A DNA stretch of 64,000 nucleotides from Cololabis saira (GCF_033807715.1 NC_084597.1:6948647-7012646), one strand, 5' to 3'; positions 37,133 through 50,063 are shown, counted from the first letter of the stretch. A program made the numbers and translations. Notes: generated from the letters alone by a model not told the origin.

Positions 37133-38045
37133 TCTGCATGCCAAGCAATAATCTGATGGGCAGAGCTGCACCCAGATGTTCTGATTCATATTCCTGCTGT
37201 TAGCTGCTGATGTTAAACAGGTGCTACCTGACCTTCGTTCCCTCCGCCGTATTTCCTTTTCCCCTAAAATCTGCTTTTTTTCTTTTTTTTCCTTCATTGT
37301 GATGTTAACACTGAAGTGCTCCAATACCGATGCCCTAATTGTGCCAATACTTTAATCAGAAGCCAATCATTGTCTTGTATAAACTGGGCCCGAAGCCGCT
37401 GTCTCCCAGACTGAATGTTGGTGCCGTCAGTCATTATGTTCTGTTACTTTAATGAGATCTTCTTTCCACTCTGGAAACCAGCGCCGTTCTGTACCTATCA
37501 AAGCCAGCGTGTAAGTGGTGATCAAAACGTTACTCTCACTTGTGACTCTCTCGCAGCCACGCCGAGGCGTGTGCCCGCTCTGCCTAATGACCCGTGCCGG
37601 GATGATTGTTTGTCTTTCTCTCTGGGGGGAAACGATTGATTGGGCAAATATTTTTACTGGAAACCAATCTGATTAAAATTCAAAGACTCCTCGTATTCGA
37701 GACTCCTCGAGTCCTGCGGTTTTGTTCGTGCCGTACAAATCAACATGTAGCTACCCTTATCTAACCTACGCTGATATGATTCAAAGTGGTGCTTAGTGGG
37801 GCCTGTGGGAAAGCAAATACCCTCTATTTATTTGGCCAAACGTTGCACACAGATGAAACGCGCTTATGCTGTCAGGCTCTTCTTTGGTGATGTTTGGTGA
37901 AGTTTTTAATTATGTCAGAAATTTACGTTCTGAGAAAGTGGATCATTCACATGGAGTTTGTTTCCCAGGCCTGAGTAAACATCCCGGCACAAGCTCTCCC
38001 ACGTCACACACAGATGGAGCCATGCATGACCCGGTGATCAGTGTA
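37133..38045. other. no recognisable gene
   Basis: Unique-looking sequence with short frames only; none has a recognisable domain. Confidence 0.45.
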
Positions 38046-38307
38046 TCACTGTGCAGAGGTGTCTTCAGTATTCACATTCATTACTCAGGTAGAAGTATAG
38101 ATACTAGAGTTTAAAAATACTCCTGTAGAAGTTGAAGTATCAACTCAAGTTTTTTACTCAAGTAAAAGTATAAAAGTACTGGTTTCAAAGCTACTTAAAG
38201 TATAAAAGTAAAAGTAATGTAAGGGGGAAAAAGCCATTAAGGACAAAAGCCATTGAAAATGAATGTATCTTAGTATAATGCAAATATATTAAAGAACCAT
38301 ATATAGA

Positions 38308-38650
<343 letters not shown>

Positions 38651-38925
38651 CAATATGTGTGTACTATTGAGCATTAACATGTGTTTCAGAGAGCAGCAGA
38701 TATGATGACTAGTTGCCTATAAGTATTGTAATGGTGCAAAAAGTCAAACTTCATGTTCATGTTATCATTTATCCTAACCTTTACTGGAATGTACATCCAA
38801 GTTTAGTTGCAGGAATCTGAGGGAACGGATGTAAGAACAAAACTGGACAAGAACATCTGAAACAACCACAACCAAATTCACTCTATCCGGATGGAGCAAT
38901 TTAACTGGATAGTTTTTTGTTTCTT

Positions 38926-40152
38926 CCCTTCCTTCCTTCCTTCCTTCCTTCCTTCCTTCCTTCCTTCCTTCCTTCCTTCCTTCCTTCCTTCCTTCCTTCC
39001 TTCCTTCCTTCCTTCCTTCCTTCCTTCCTTTCTCCATTCCTTCCTTCCTTCTTTTCATTCTTTCTTCCTTCCTTCCTTCCTTCTTTCCTTCCTTCCTTCC
39101 TTCCTTCCTTCCTTCCTTCCTTCCTTCCTTCCTTCCTTCCTTCCTTCTTTTCTCCCTTCCTTCCTTCCTTCCTTCCTTCCTTCCTTCCTTCTCTTCATTC
39201 TTCCTTCCTTCCTTCTTTTCTCCCTTCCTTCCTTCCTTCCTTCCTTCCTTCTCTTCATTCTTCCTTCCTTCCTTCCTTCCTTCCTTCCTTCCTTCCTTCC
39301 TTCTTTTTTTCCTTCCTTCCTTCCTTCCTTCTTTTCTCCCTTCCTTCCTTCCTTCCTTCTCTTCATCCTTCCTTCCTTCCTTCCTTCCTTCCTTCCTTCC
39401 TTCCTTCCTTCCTTCCTTCCTTCCTTCCTTCCTTCCTTCCTTCCTTCCTTCCTTTCTCCATTCCTTCCTTCCTTCTTTTCATTCTTTCTTCCTTCCTTCC
39501 TTCCTTCTTTCCTTCCTTCCTTCCTTCCTTCCTTCCTTCCTTCCTTCCTTCCTTCCTTCCTTCTTTTCTCCCCTCCTTCCTTCCTTCCTTCCTTCCTTCC
39601 TTCCTTCCTTCCTTCCTTCTTTTCTCCCCTCCTTCCTTCCTTCCTTTCTCCATTCCTTCCTTCCTTCTTTTCATTCTTCCTTCCTTCCTTCCTTCCTTCC
39701 TTCCTTCTTTTCTTCCTTCCTTCCTTCCTTCCTTCCTTCCTTCCTTCCTTCCTTCCTTCCTTCCTTCCTTCCTTCCTTCCTTCCTTCCTTCCTTCCTTCC
39801 TTCCTTCCTTCCTTCCTTCTCTTCATTCTTCCTTCCTTCCTTCCTTCTTTTCTCCCTTCCTTCCTTCCTTCCTTCCTTCCTTCCTTCCTTTTCTTCATTC
39901 TCCCTTCCTTCCTTCCTTCCTTCCTTCCTTCCTTCCTTCCTTCCTTCCTTCCTTCCTTCCTTCCTTCCTTCCTTTTTCCTTCCTTCCTTCCTTCCTTCCT
40001 TCCTTCCTTCCTTCTTTTCTCCCTTCCTTCCTTCTCTTCATTCTTCCTTCCTTCCTTCCTTCCTTCCTTCCTTCCTTCCTTCCTTCCTTCCTTCCTTCCT
40101 TCCTTCCTTCCTTCCTTCCTTCCTTCCTTCCTTCCTTCCTTCCTTCTTTTAT
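38926..40152. repeat. (TTCC)n array, 1.2 kb
   Basis: TTCC repeats with recurrent TTTCTCCATTCC, TTCTTTTCTCCC and TCTTCATTC interruptions. A block of about 420 bp around 39020-39130 recurs near 39450-39560, showing segmental duplication inside the array. Confidence 0.95.
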
Positions 40153-40362
40153 TCTTAAAAGGCCGAAATGAAATAGAGTAACGAGGCTGTTTTTAAAATG
40201 TAAGGAGTAAAAAGTACAGATAATTGCGTGAAAATGTAAGGAGTAAAAGTAAAAAGTCGTCTGAAAAATAATTACTCCAGTGAAGTATAGATAACCAAAA
40301 TTTCTACTTAAGTAAGGTAACAAAGTATTTGTACTTCGTTACTTGACACCTCTGATACTGTA

Positions 40363-41469
40363 TTCTTCAAAACATTATTTGCAAAGTTAAAGTTGGACAA
40401 ATACGGGTTTTAAATCACGTTCCTGTTCAATTCATAGCGAGTTCCGAGAATTGCAACGAGCCACTTCGGAGTAAAAAAGCCATTAATCCGGCCTCGGGGC
40501 ATAAGATAATATCTGTCTCCCTGCTGAATGAGCAGATACACAAAGAGAGCAGGGGAGCTGGTAATCCAAGCTCTGGGCCGGTGTGACTGGTTATCGGATT
40601 GACTGTGAGAAGCCAAGATTGCATCCCGTGGCTCAGAGAAAAGAGTGAATTCTCCCTCATGGTGTTGGATGTCACATGATCTACTCGCTGCTCTAGTTAC
40701 CTGTGAAACCCCGGGGATGTATTTATTTTTTTACAAGCGAATGTGGGCCATACTAAATATCTTAACCTTAACATTTCTTTTATATGGTTTTGATGGTTTT
40801 TTTGGAGCATCTGGGAACCATCCCGTTCACCATCCTGTCCTCTTATAGGGGTGAATAAAAAGATGATCTGAAATAAGGGAACAAGTGTGGGAAGAAGTGG
40901 CTCAGAGTATTTAAGCTCTGACGTTTCCCCAAGGTGACTATCAATAGCTTGGATTTCCAACCGAATGTCTGCTGACTGCTTGTGTGCACTGATACTGTGA
41001 GAAATGACACCAGACAGAGAACATCACTGAATTTAATCTATTTGTTATTAAAGATTTACAAGTGTAATAATACATAAAGGATGATCAGAAAGCTATCTGA
41101 CCCCACGGGACGTCTCATAACAACAAAGTGCCAGCTTGAGCTATTGCGCAGCCGGGGATGTGGCGTAGTTTCATGGGACCTCGGCTTTTGGCTCGCGTCT
41201 TAAGAACCGCCCTCCGGCAGAAAGTTTCAGCAACTTCCACGAGGCTGAAACGATTGCCCCGCCTTGGGAGGATTTTAACTCCAGCATGGCCCCCAAACAT
41301 TCGCCGGGTGGGGTGTGGTGTTGGCTCGGTGCTGGTTAGGCTTTTCTGTAAGCCCGAGGTGACGCTCAGCCCGCTCTTGTTTTCTCATTCATTGCCGTCA
41401 TTCCATCAGCATGTATGGAAAACACACAGCCAGATCACAAACATGGTCACATGCAGCTTTTCCATGTAT
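40363..41469. other. no recognisable gene
   Basis: Unique-looking sequence; the open frames have no recognisable domain. Confidence 0.45.
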
Positions 41470-41477
41470 GAAGATGC

Positions 41478-42225
41478 AACCCAGTCTCATATAAAAACGT
41501 ACCCTGGCTACGTTGGTCCAAAGTGCAAAAACGTAGAGGGGTTACAATATTAGCCCTTGAAATGCATAACTGTTACATTTTTCTAGCGCTTGAAATGTAT
41601 AACTGTTACATTTTTCTGCCTATTCGTTTTGCGTCCAAGACTTTTAAGATTCTGGCCGTGATACCAACAAACACGGTGGACATTTTTCATTTTTGAGTGA
41701 AAAAAATCTATATTTTGAGTTAGTTTCTGCATAGAAATGCGTTTTGATTACATTTCTAGCAATATATAAATGTAGATAATCTCTTGCTTGCTCGTGGTTG
41801 CAACGTTTTTTCAGAACTCAAAATATTGATTTTTTTCACAGCGTGTCCAGCAACCAAAAATGTAACCATTTCACGTTATTAAAACGTTCCAGTTTTACAT
41901 TATTCTGACGAGATCTGAAAAAACCTTGCAACCACGAGCAAGCAAGAGATTATCTACATTTATATATTGTTAGAAATGTAATCAAAACGCATTTCTATGC
42001 AGAAACTAACTCAAAATATAGATTTTTTTCACTCAAAAATGAAAAATGTCCACCATGTTTGTTGGTATCACGGCCAGAATCTTAAAAGTCACGTGACTTG
42101 GACGCAAAACGAATAGGCAGAAAAATGTAACAGTTATACGTTTCAAGGGCTAATATTGTAACCCCTCTACGTTTTTGCACTTTGGACCAACGTAGCCAGG
42201 GTACGTTTTTATATGAGACTGGGTT
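41478..42225. mobile_element. ~750-bp near-perfect palindrome element
   Basis: Arms of over 300 bp (41478-41812 against 41932-42225) are inverted copies around a loop of about 110 bp. Termini AACCCAGTCTCATATAAAAA at both ends. GAAGATGC occurs directly before it (41470-41477) and one base after it (42227-42234), an 8 to 9-bp duplication. Long inverted repeats with such a duplication suggest a Mutator-like or hAT-derived MITE. Confidence 0.75.
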
Positions 42226-42319
42226 GGAAGATGCCTGAAGAAGCCAACTCTCAACTGTAATGTTGAGAGTTACTGTAATGTAATGTTCTTACATATTTCC
42301 ATAGAATTATTAACACTCA

Positions 42320-43215
42320 GGGCCTGATTTACTAAGATCCTAAATAAAGAGTACTAAATTGCGTGTGCACTGAAAAAGTTTGCACGTGCTGTTGTTTGTG
42401 TTTTGCGGGTGATCAACTAAGAATGCTTGCGTAATTGATAACAGGTGCAAACCTCAGTATTTAAATGAGGTGTTGCGTGTCTTACGGTTTGCGCCATGGA
42501 GAGTCTGGATGGAAAGCAGGATAGTCGCAAGCGCAAAATGAAATTTGACGAGTTGGAGTTAGAGATATTAGTGGAAGAGGCAAATAAACACATTCATGAA
42601 CTACAGCAAAGAAATTTAAACATTACCAAAAGAAACGCAATATGGGAGAAAATCTGCGATAGAATAAATGCAGTTGGTAAGACAAAAAGAACGGCAGATC
42701 AGGTTAAAAGAAGGTGGCAAGATATAAGGCGAAGAACTAAAGAAAAAGTGGCCTTTAATAAAACTTGTGCAACCATTTTTAAAATAGCATGCAGCAGAAT
42801 AAAGACTCTCTCTCTGCGTATTCTTTGATTTTGGCGATGTCGCCTCCTTTGCCACAATAACAGCAGCCATCGGTGCGTAATGCTGGGCAGATTAGCACCT
42901 TCCTTTCAAACGTATTAAATACAGACGCAATCACAATCCCCGCAATAACTTTCAGGCTTGGTAAATCTCATTGCGTGTGGTAAATGAACCTATTTGCATT
43001 TTCCCCTCCCAGTATTTAGGATTTCTGGCGGGTACGCCCCATATTGATTATTCATCAGGGCAAAAGTACTAAATGAATAGCGTGTGCTATTTTGCTCATT
43101 TGAGAGACGCAGTCGTCTTTGCACGCTGTTAGTAGATCAGCTGGCACTTTGGTTTGCGGGTGATGTCAAGTTTGCACACGTTTTTACGCACGAAAACCTT
43201 TAGTAAATCAGGCCC
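42320..43215 (+). mobile_element. PIF/Harbinger-like element carrying a Myb-like gene
   Basis: Termini GGGCCTGATTTACTAA and, reverse complemented, GGGCCTGATTTACTAA, flanked by TCA (42317-42319, 43216-43218). The 3-bp duplication and the Myb-like ORF fit Harbinger. There is no room for the transposase gene; the right half (42829-43215) is non-coding. Confidence 0.7.
42496..42828 (+). CDS. Myb/SANT-like DNA-binding protein of a Harbinger-type element
   Basis: 110 codons starting MESLDGKQDSRKRKMKFDEL. Residues 15-84 match the Myb/SANT-like (trihelix) pattern of PIF/Harbinger accessory proteins: basic start RKRKMKF, helix EILVEEANKH, a central IWEKICDRIN with W50, and DQVKRRWQDIRRRTKEK with W74 in the recognition helix. 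In Harbinger elements such proteins bind the termini and bring the transposase into the nucleus. After residue 84 the sequence looks unrelated to the family and ends early (LSLRIL), so the C-terminus may be truncated. The start lies 176 bp inside the element, with no other ATG in frame before it. Intact frame; expression unknown. Confidence 0.7.
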   Translation: MESLDGKQDSRKRKMKFDELELEILVEEANKHIHELQQRNLNITKRNAIWEKICDRINAVGKTKRTADQVKRRWQDIRRRTKEKVAFNKTCATIFKIACSRIKTLSLRIL

Positions 43216-43254
43216 TCAGACTCCTAAAATTATCTATATAACTTACTGAAGTTA

Positions 43255-43512
43255 TATAGCTCCTTTAAATCAGGGTTAAAAACATTACTGTTTACTCAAG
43301 CGTACTCCTAAATTAAACTTACCTGCTCTATCCTACTGCCCTTATTTTTAACAGCTTGTGCTTTTTATTATTTTACTTCTTTTCTTATCATCTTATTCTT
43401 AATGTTTTACTGTCTAATTATGTCTTGCTGCTTTTAATGTCAATGTAAAGCACTTTGAATTACCTTGTGTTGAATTGTGCTATATAAATAAATTTGCCTT
43501 GCCTTGCCTTAT
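43255..43512 (+). mobile_element. L2-like LINE 3' end
   Basis: TTTAAATCAGGGTTAAAAAC then a short ORF2 tail, then GTAAAGCACTTTGAATTACC and an AATTTGCCTTGCCTTGCC tail. Same family as 33430-33645. Confidence 0.65.
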
Positions 43513-43603
43513 TGTTCAAATATTCATTCATATAACACTCGAGGGGCGAATAGTGGTGGGATTATGTTACACTTCCCTAAGTCTGACTCTATGAAGAGGA
43601 CAG

Positions 43604-43945
43604 TACTTTATAGATCCGTTGCATATTGGAAAACCCCTCCAGGTGAGATTCGTGACATCAGAAGAGGCTGATTTGAAACGAAGACTAAGAACGTATTTGT
43701 TGTCATCACCTTAACATCATATACATGTAGCATATTTGATTGAGTGAGGTCAATACATCAAATTATGTATGATTTGTATGATATTTTTCTTTATTTCTTA
43801 TTCGTAATTTTATTTTTATTTTTTAAATGTACTTTATGAATTGAGATTGTATGTTTGATTTTGTATTTTATTGTCTGGACTCCAGGAAGACTAGCTTTCG
43901 TTTTGGGGTCAGCTAATGGGGATCCTTTTAAATAAAAAAATAAAC
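43604..43945 (+). mobile_element. LINE 3' end, clade uncertain
   Basis: Ends CTGGACTCCAGGAAGACTAG then CAGCTAATGGGGATCC and an AAATAAAAAAATAAA tail, a form common at fish LINE 3' ends. The first 100 bp reads like an ORF2 C-terminus (short frame ending in a stop). Confidence 0.4.
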
Positions 43946-44138
43946 TACTGAAAACCATTCAGATGTAGAAGAAGGATATTTTAGCTTTATTTAAGTGCCT
44001 ATTAACAGGAGAAGCCAATCAGAATCGTATTACTATATGTCCCTCACTGAACCTCTGATAGCTTTCCTGAGATTTCATATCGCGTGCAGAATTGGTCATT
44101 AATACTTCTGTAAAGTTCCCGACCAAATAGCACTAAGA

Positions 44139-44761
44139 TACGACGGAGTATTAGGGCCAAACTAAGACAAAGAAAAAGGAAATTACGAGAATAAAGTCAT
44201 AATATAATGAGAATATAGTCGTAATAGAATGAAGTCGTAATATTATGAGAATAAAGTCGTAAAATTACGAGAATAAAGTCATAATGTTGCGAGAATAAAG
44301 TCGTAAAATTACGAGAATAAAGTCGTAAAATTACGAGAATAAAGTCGTAATATTACGAGAATAAAGTCGTAAAATTACGAGAATAAAGTCGTAAAATTAC
44401 GAGAATAAAGTCGTAAAATTACGAGAATAAAGTCGTAATATTACGAGAATAAAGTCGTAAAATTACGAGAATAAAGTCGTAAAATTACAAGAATAAAGTC
44501 GTAAAATTACGAGAATAAAGTCGTAAAATTACGAGAATAAAGTCGTAATATTACGAGAATAAAGTCGTAATATTACGAGAATATCATTTATGAGAACTCT
44601 AACAGGAAGAGCATCTTCTCCCTGTGTTAAAATGAGGAATATTGAGCATCTTGTGAAGTTTTATTTATATATTTATAATATATTTAATATTACGACTTTA
44701 TTCTCGTAATATTATGATTACAATTTTTTTTGTCTTTGTTTGGCCCTAATACTCCGTCGTA
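44139..44761. mobile_element. inverted-repeat element with 6-bp TSD, copy 2
   Basis: Same termini TACGACGGAGTATTAGGGCC as 24516-25079, flanked by CTAAGA (44133-44138, 44762-44767). Longer GAATAAAGTCGTAAAATTAC array on the left arm, shared core AACTCTAACAGGAAGAGCAT. Confidence 0.8.
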
Positions 44762-44767
44762 CTAAGA

Positions 44768-45886
44768 GCAGGATTGACTGTCTCATGAAATAGTTGCAAG
44801 GTGCATTGTTGCCAACGTTTTAACGTCATCAGGTTTGATCTTAAATAAATGAAACAACACAACTAACTCAGGGGAAAGAAACATCTATTTGCGGTTGGAT
44901 TTTAAAATGAGCGTCATTTCCAAAAGGCAAACAAAAAGCTGCTACTGCCTTTCATTTACTGTTCCTCAGCTTTTAATGCAGACAAAGCACAAAGCAGATG
45001 TCACATCTCCATGCTGGGGCATGTGCAGCGGTAATCTTAGAGTCATTATTTAGATTATATTTCCCTTAATATAGCTCCTTTTAGTAGCACTGTAGCAGCA
45101 TGCGGTTTGAGGAAACATTTGTTCACAAAGCTTTGAAGGGAAGAGAAATTCTTCTCTCTGATGTGTGTTTTAAGCAGTTGGGTTCAGCCCGTACCCCCCT
45201 CTGGCCTGTAATTAGCCTCCAAGACATCAAGTACCGTCCTCACAACAAAACACAGGGTTGCTCATTCGCCGTGAGAGCACATGTCTCGCTTTGCCTCTGG
45301 ACTCTGATTTTTTTATATGAAAGAGAAACAGGATGGATGAAAATACTTGGGCAGAGGAAAGACTTGGCACACACAGCCTGAACTTCGTCCCTGCAAACGA
45401 GCCGATGCCTCGTCTTCGTTTCACGACGATTCAACCTGAGGGCGCTCAAGAGGCAAGAGGCTGCAAATGTGCTGAGTCAGATTCCCCCCGAACCGTTCCG
45501 GTGTTTTCTGCCAAAACGAACAGCACGATTTTGTCATTAAGACTTGTTTTCCCTTTCTCTCCCTTTGTTTCCCATAATCAGACTGAAAAGCACGACTGCT
45601 GAGATGCACTTCTTTTAATCTTGTTTAGGTAAATACACCTTCAGTTTGCATTCTGTGGGAAAGCCTTATAAATGTACCAGAGGCTTCGACTGACACGAAA
45701 GACAGAGTTTATTTGTGGAAAAAGGACTTGCAGGAGAGCACAGAGCGAGGCAATAACAAGAATAAGTGCAATAAGGAGAGTTTTGGACGAGAATCGTTGC
45801 AAACATCTGTTTTTCGATGATGCAATAGCATCCAGATTCCAGCTCAATGAAACCAGCTAATATAAAAATGAACAAACCTGTCACCC
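44768..45886. other. no recognisable gene
   Basis: Unique-looking sequence; frames at 45100-45600 have no recognisable domain. Confidence 0.45.
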
Positions 45887-46092
<206 letters not shown>

Positions 46093-46299
46093 TTATATAT
46101 TTTTTCTTTTGTTAATTATTATTTATTTATATGTTGTCAGCACAATTAAGAAATATAACGAAAAAAGAGTGTATGTGTGTGTATGTATGTATGTGTACTT
46201 GTATGTTTGTGTGTATATGTATATTATGTACGTACAGTATGTATGTGTGTGTGTATATATTTATATATAATTAAGAAAAGAGTAATGTAAAAATAAGAA

Positions 46300-46546
46300 G
46301 GACATAAATAAATATTGTTAATATTTTATGGAGAAGGGGCGGGATTAAATAAGTTATACTTCCCACCCCTTTTCGGACATGCAAGTGAAATTACTGTGCT
46401 GTTTTTTTGTTTTATTTTGTTTTGTTTTGTAAAATTGTCTTGATCGGCCATTTTGTATTATTATTTCTGTTTTACTTGTTCATAATTACGTTATATATCA
46501 TTTGCATGTTCGGAATAAATCACTAACTAACTAACTAACTAACTAA
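46300..46546 (+). mobile_element. LINE 3' end with (CTAA)n tail
   Basis: GGCGGGATTAAATAAGTTAT, then TTCCCACCCCTTTTCGGACA, and an ATGTTCGGAATAAATCACTAA end followed by CTAA repeats (46522-46546). Resembles the 3' ends of fish L2/CR1-group LINEs. Confidence 0.45.
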
Positions 46547-47636
46547 CCCTGAGGTTGCACGCGGACGTCAGGTACGGACAGGTTACATCTAAACGTGTAT
46601 GGCACGACAATTAAACAGTGCACATGAATCATCAGGAATGCAGTCTATTTGTATTGCCTTGCGGCGTGGACGGTTCGTTCTTCGAATTAACTGATATGAA
46701 AGACGCTGTTAAGCACGTACATGCTGCAAACAAGTTTGATGCCATTGTCACACGGGATGATGCCAAGTAATTCCAGATCTGCGCTCGTGCCCCGGTGCCA
46801 GAAAAAAGACCCACCACGCCTCAATCTGGTCTGAGTCAGCAGAGCGGCGAGGGTGCCCCGCAGATTTAATCCATCCTTGTGTGAGGAAGGCACAGCAGAC
46901 ACGCTGGAGAGGTTCAAGAGATAATTTTATACACAAGAAACACAAGTCCTGAACTGTATTTTAGGCAATTTTAACGACACAGTCAGCAAAAATACAGTAA
47001 AAAGTAGTTAAGAGCTAAGTACATAATCATAGAAAAATGAGGGTTTCAGTTCTTTTGTAATACAATACAATAGCAGTGACTTTAAAATGCTCTATATAAT
47101 TAAAAATGAAAATAATCTGGTCTGGTAGGATCAGCAAAAAGAAGTTTTCATGGATCAAAAATGAGGAGACTGAATTTGATTCCTTATCCAATATTGGATA
47201 TAAAGTTGTTGATAAGAAAATACACCTGTTTGGATTTAAGACGTTTAGCTGCAGCCAGTTGCTGATCATCACTTGATTAACTGATTATCTGCAAAAGCGT
47301 TAAACTGTATGAGAGCAGAGGTTTTGGCAGGATGCTGTGTGAAGCATTCAGCCGTGACCTGATGGGAAGAGACACCAGAAATGATCTCAAAATGATTTCA
47401 AAATGCTTAAAAGATTGTTTCCAAACAATTTAGAATCCATTACTCTACATCAGAAAACATTATTGACAAATGAAAAGCATTTAATACTCCCAGCACTCAA
47501 CATCCCAGCACGTTCATCCCAAGGTCAGATCATGCAGAGAAATTACACGAAGTCCAAGACATCGACCTCAAACTCGACAGGGTTCAGTTTACCAGGTTAA
47601 ATGATGAAGTCAATGACAGCACATTTAGGAAAGGAA
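46547..47636. other. no recognisable gene
   Basis: No supported feature; short frames only. Confidence 0.45.
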
Positions 47637-47990
47637 ACAAGGCAAGGCAAGTTTATTTGTACAGCACAATTCTACGTAAGGTAATTCAAAATGCTTTAAA
47701 TCAATATTAAAAGTGGCAAGACACAATTTAACAGTAAATAACAAATAAAATGAAATAAAATTATAAGAAAAGAGGTAGAATAATAAAAAACACAAGTTGT
47801 TAAAAAGTAAGGACAGTAGAAAGTACAGCAGGTACATCTCAGTCTTACAATGGCAAGAATTACGTTTCTATACGGTCAAAAGGTACAAACACTGGGTCAA
47901 ATACAGTATTACAAAAGTAATCTGTAACAATTCGTACGGTGAATCCGACATATTTGACAATTCTACATCACAATGTCTGCATTCAGGGCT
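47637..47990 (-). mobile_element. L2-like LINE 3' end
   Basis: Minus-strand copy of the family at 33300-33645: GGCAAGGCAAGTTTATTTGT at the 3' edge, then AACAGTAAATAACAAATAAA and GTCAAATACAGTATTACAAA. A partial repeat of the AACAGTAAATAACAAATAAA block at 48075-48096 borders the next element. Confidence 0.6.
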
Positions 47991-48098
47991 TATCCATCAC
48001 TAGTGTAACTTGGCGCGGTTTTCAAAAATCATAAGTATTTAATTTAAGAGTACGCTTCAGTAAACCGTACACAATTAAACAGTAAATAACAAATAAAA

Positions 48099-49930
48099 TT
48101 AAAGTTGCAAGCAGCGATGAACGGGCCCTCGCCCGTGTAATTTTCACCAATAAAGGTCAAGGATTCAAAACTAAGTCTGATGAAACCACCCACGACTCTC
48201 TATGTCAAACCATTCAAAAGTTATGGCAGAAAGTAGGAACTATCAAATATGGACCAATCAGATGAAGGGTGGTCGCGCTTTTTGGTGTCTAGCGTCGCCA
48301 CGGTAACGTTTTTGAAAGAGAAAAGTAATGCGTGGTGTCGGAGGATGGAGACGCACGTTTTGATGTATAACACACCTGGGTGCACGTTACGGTTCGGGCC
48401 GTATTAACTGCCGAAGGAATGGCATATATTGCTCCAAAATTACGCGATTAGTTCAGAATGTTCAAAATGGCCGACTTCCTGTTCGGTTTCGGCCACGGCG
48501 CCAAGAGACTTTTCTTTAAGTTGCGACATGATACAGGTGTGTACCGATTTTCGTTCATGTACGTCAAACCGTATTATGGGGCTTGAGGCGCAACGTTTTT
48601 TCTGTCTGAACCAACCAGATGAAGGGTGGGCGCGCTTTTTGGCGTCTAGCGTCGCCACGGTAACGCTTTTGAAAGAGAAAAGTAATGCGTGGTGTCGGAG
48701 GATGGAGACGCACGTTTTGATGTATAACACACTTGGGGGCACGTTACGGTTCGGGCTGAATTAACTGCCGAAGAAATGGCATAAATTGCGCCAAAGTGAC
48801 ACGATTAATTCAAAATGGCCGACTTCCTGTTCGGTTTCGGCCATGTCGCCAAGAGACTTTTCCGGGGGGCGCTGTTGAGCCATTTTACCACGCCCATTAA
48901 TGCAAACCATTAAATATCAAATTTTTCGCCAGGCCTGACTTGCATGCAAAATTTGGTGACTTTTTGGGCACGTTTAGGGGGGCAAAAAGGCCCTCCTTTC
49001 GTCAGAAGTTAGAAAGTAAAAGTATGCATTTCTTAGCGAAGTATGTGATCATAATTAATATCCTGCTTTTTTTCCGGTCTAACTGAAGATCCAGTGTGTC
49101 ACCATCCGGTTTCATTTTGATTATTTTCCTGTTTACAGACACCCGTGACACGTCCTGAGAAACACTGCAGCTTAGCCCAGCCTAGCTGCCGCTCGCTTGG
49201 CCTGGCTAGTTCCCGCCGGCCTGGCTAGCGACCTGGCTGCTGCCCGGCTAGCTGGGTGGCAATCTGGCGCCTGATCAACGACCGCTTAGCGACCAATTGG
49301 CCACCGGCCTGGCTGGCGCCCGCCCACCCGGGCCTGGCTAGCACCCACCTGGCCAGTCCAGCTGGCGTCTGGCACTTGACGCTAGGAATGAGTGATATTT
49401 TACCGTTCACGATTAACCGTCAAAAAAATTCCCCACGATAAGAATTTCTCATCTCGCGGTAAAAACGATAAATTCCCGTTGATGACGTTTTTGTGTAAAG
49501 CTGATTTATGGTTCTGCGTTCAATCGACGCAGAACGAAGGAAGGAAGGAAGGAAGGAAGGAAGGAAGGAAGGAAGGAAGGAAGGAAGGAAGGAAGGAAGG
49601 AAGGAAGGAAGGAAGGAAGGAAGGAAGGAAGGAAGGAAGGAAGGAAGGAAGGAAGGAAGGAAGGAAGGAAAGAGGAAGGAAGGAAGGAGAGAGCAGGAGG
49701 AAGGAAGGAAAGAGAGAGCAGGGAAGGAAGGAAGGGAAGGAAGGAATGAAGGAAGGAAGGAAGGAAGGAAGGAAGGAAGGAAGGAAGGAAGGAAGGAAGG
49801 AAGGAAGGAAGGAAGGAAGGAAGGAAGGAAGGAAGGAAGGAAGGAAGGAAGGAAGGAAATGAGCCTGAAAGAAAGAAAGAAAGAAATGAGCCAAAAAGAA
49901 AGAAATGAGCCAGAAATAAGGAAATGAGCC

Positions 49931-50005
<75 letters not shown>

Positions 50006-50063
50006 AAAAAAAAATTCCCACAGATACAATAGGGCCTTCACACTGAAGGTGCTCGGGCCCTAA
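48099..50063 (+). mobile_element. dispersed 1-kb repeat, second copy, interrupted
   Basis: Begins AAGTTGCAAGCAGCGATGAA, has two tandem ~357-bp units, and ends GGGCCCTAATAAG at about 50063. Matches 10622-11675, but is interrupted after GGCCCTCCTTTCGTCAGAAG (about 49008) by a 1-kb composite. Confidence 0.7.
49012..50008 (-). repeat. inverted copy of the 8-kb composite (L1 piece, GC-rich repeat, hAT part, arrays)
   Basis: Read on the minus strand: GAAA/TTTC array, marker, TTCC array (49536-49858), half palindromic MITE, hAT end ATTCCTA then GCGTCAAG, the GCCAGGC-rich repeat, and the start of the L1 3' fragment including TGAAACCGGATGG. The order is the same as 7783-8525. The copy is cut inside the array on one side and inside the L1 piece on the other. 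Confidence 0.75.

Noticed and set aside
38891..40171. 426-codon frame of Phe-Leu-Pro-Ser repeats, and similar frames in other TTCC, GGAA and GAAA arrays
   Set aside because: Direct translation of tetranucleotide repeats, open on both strands and in several frames.
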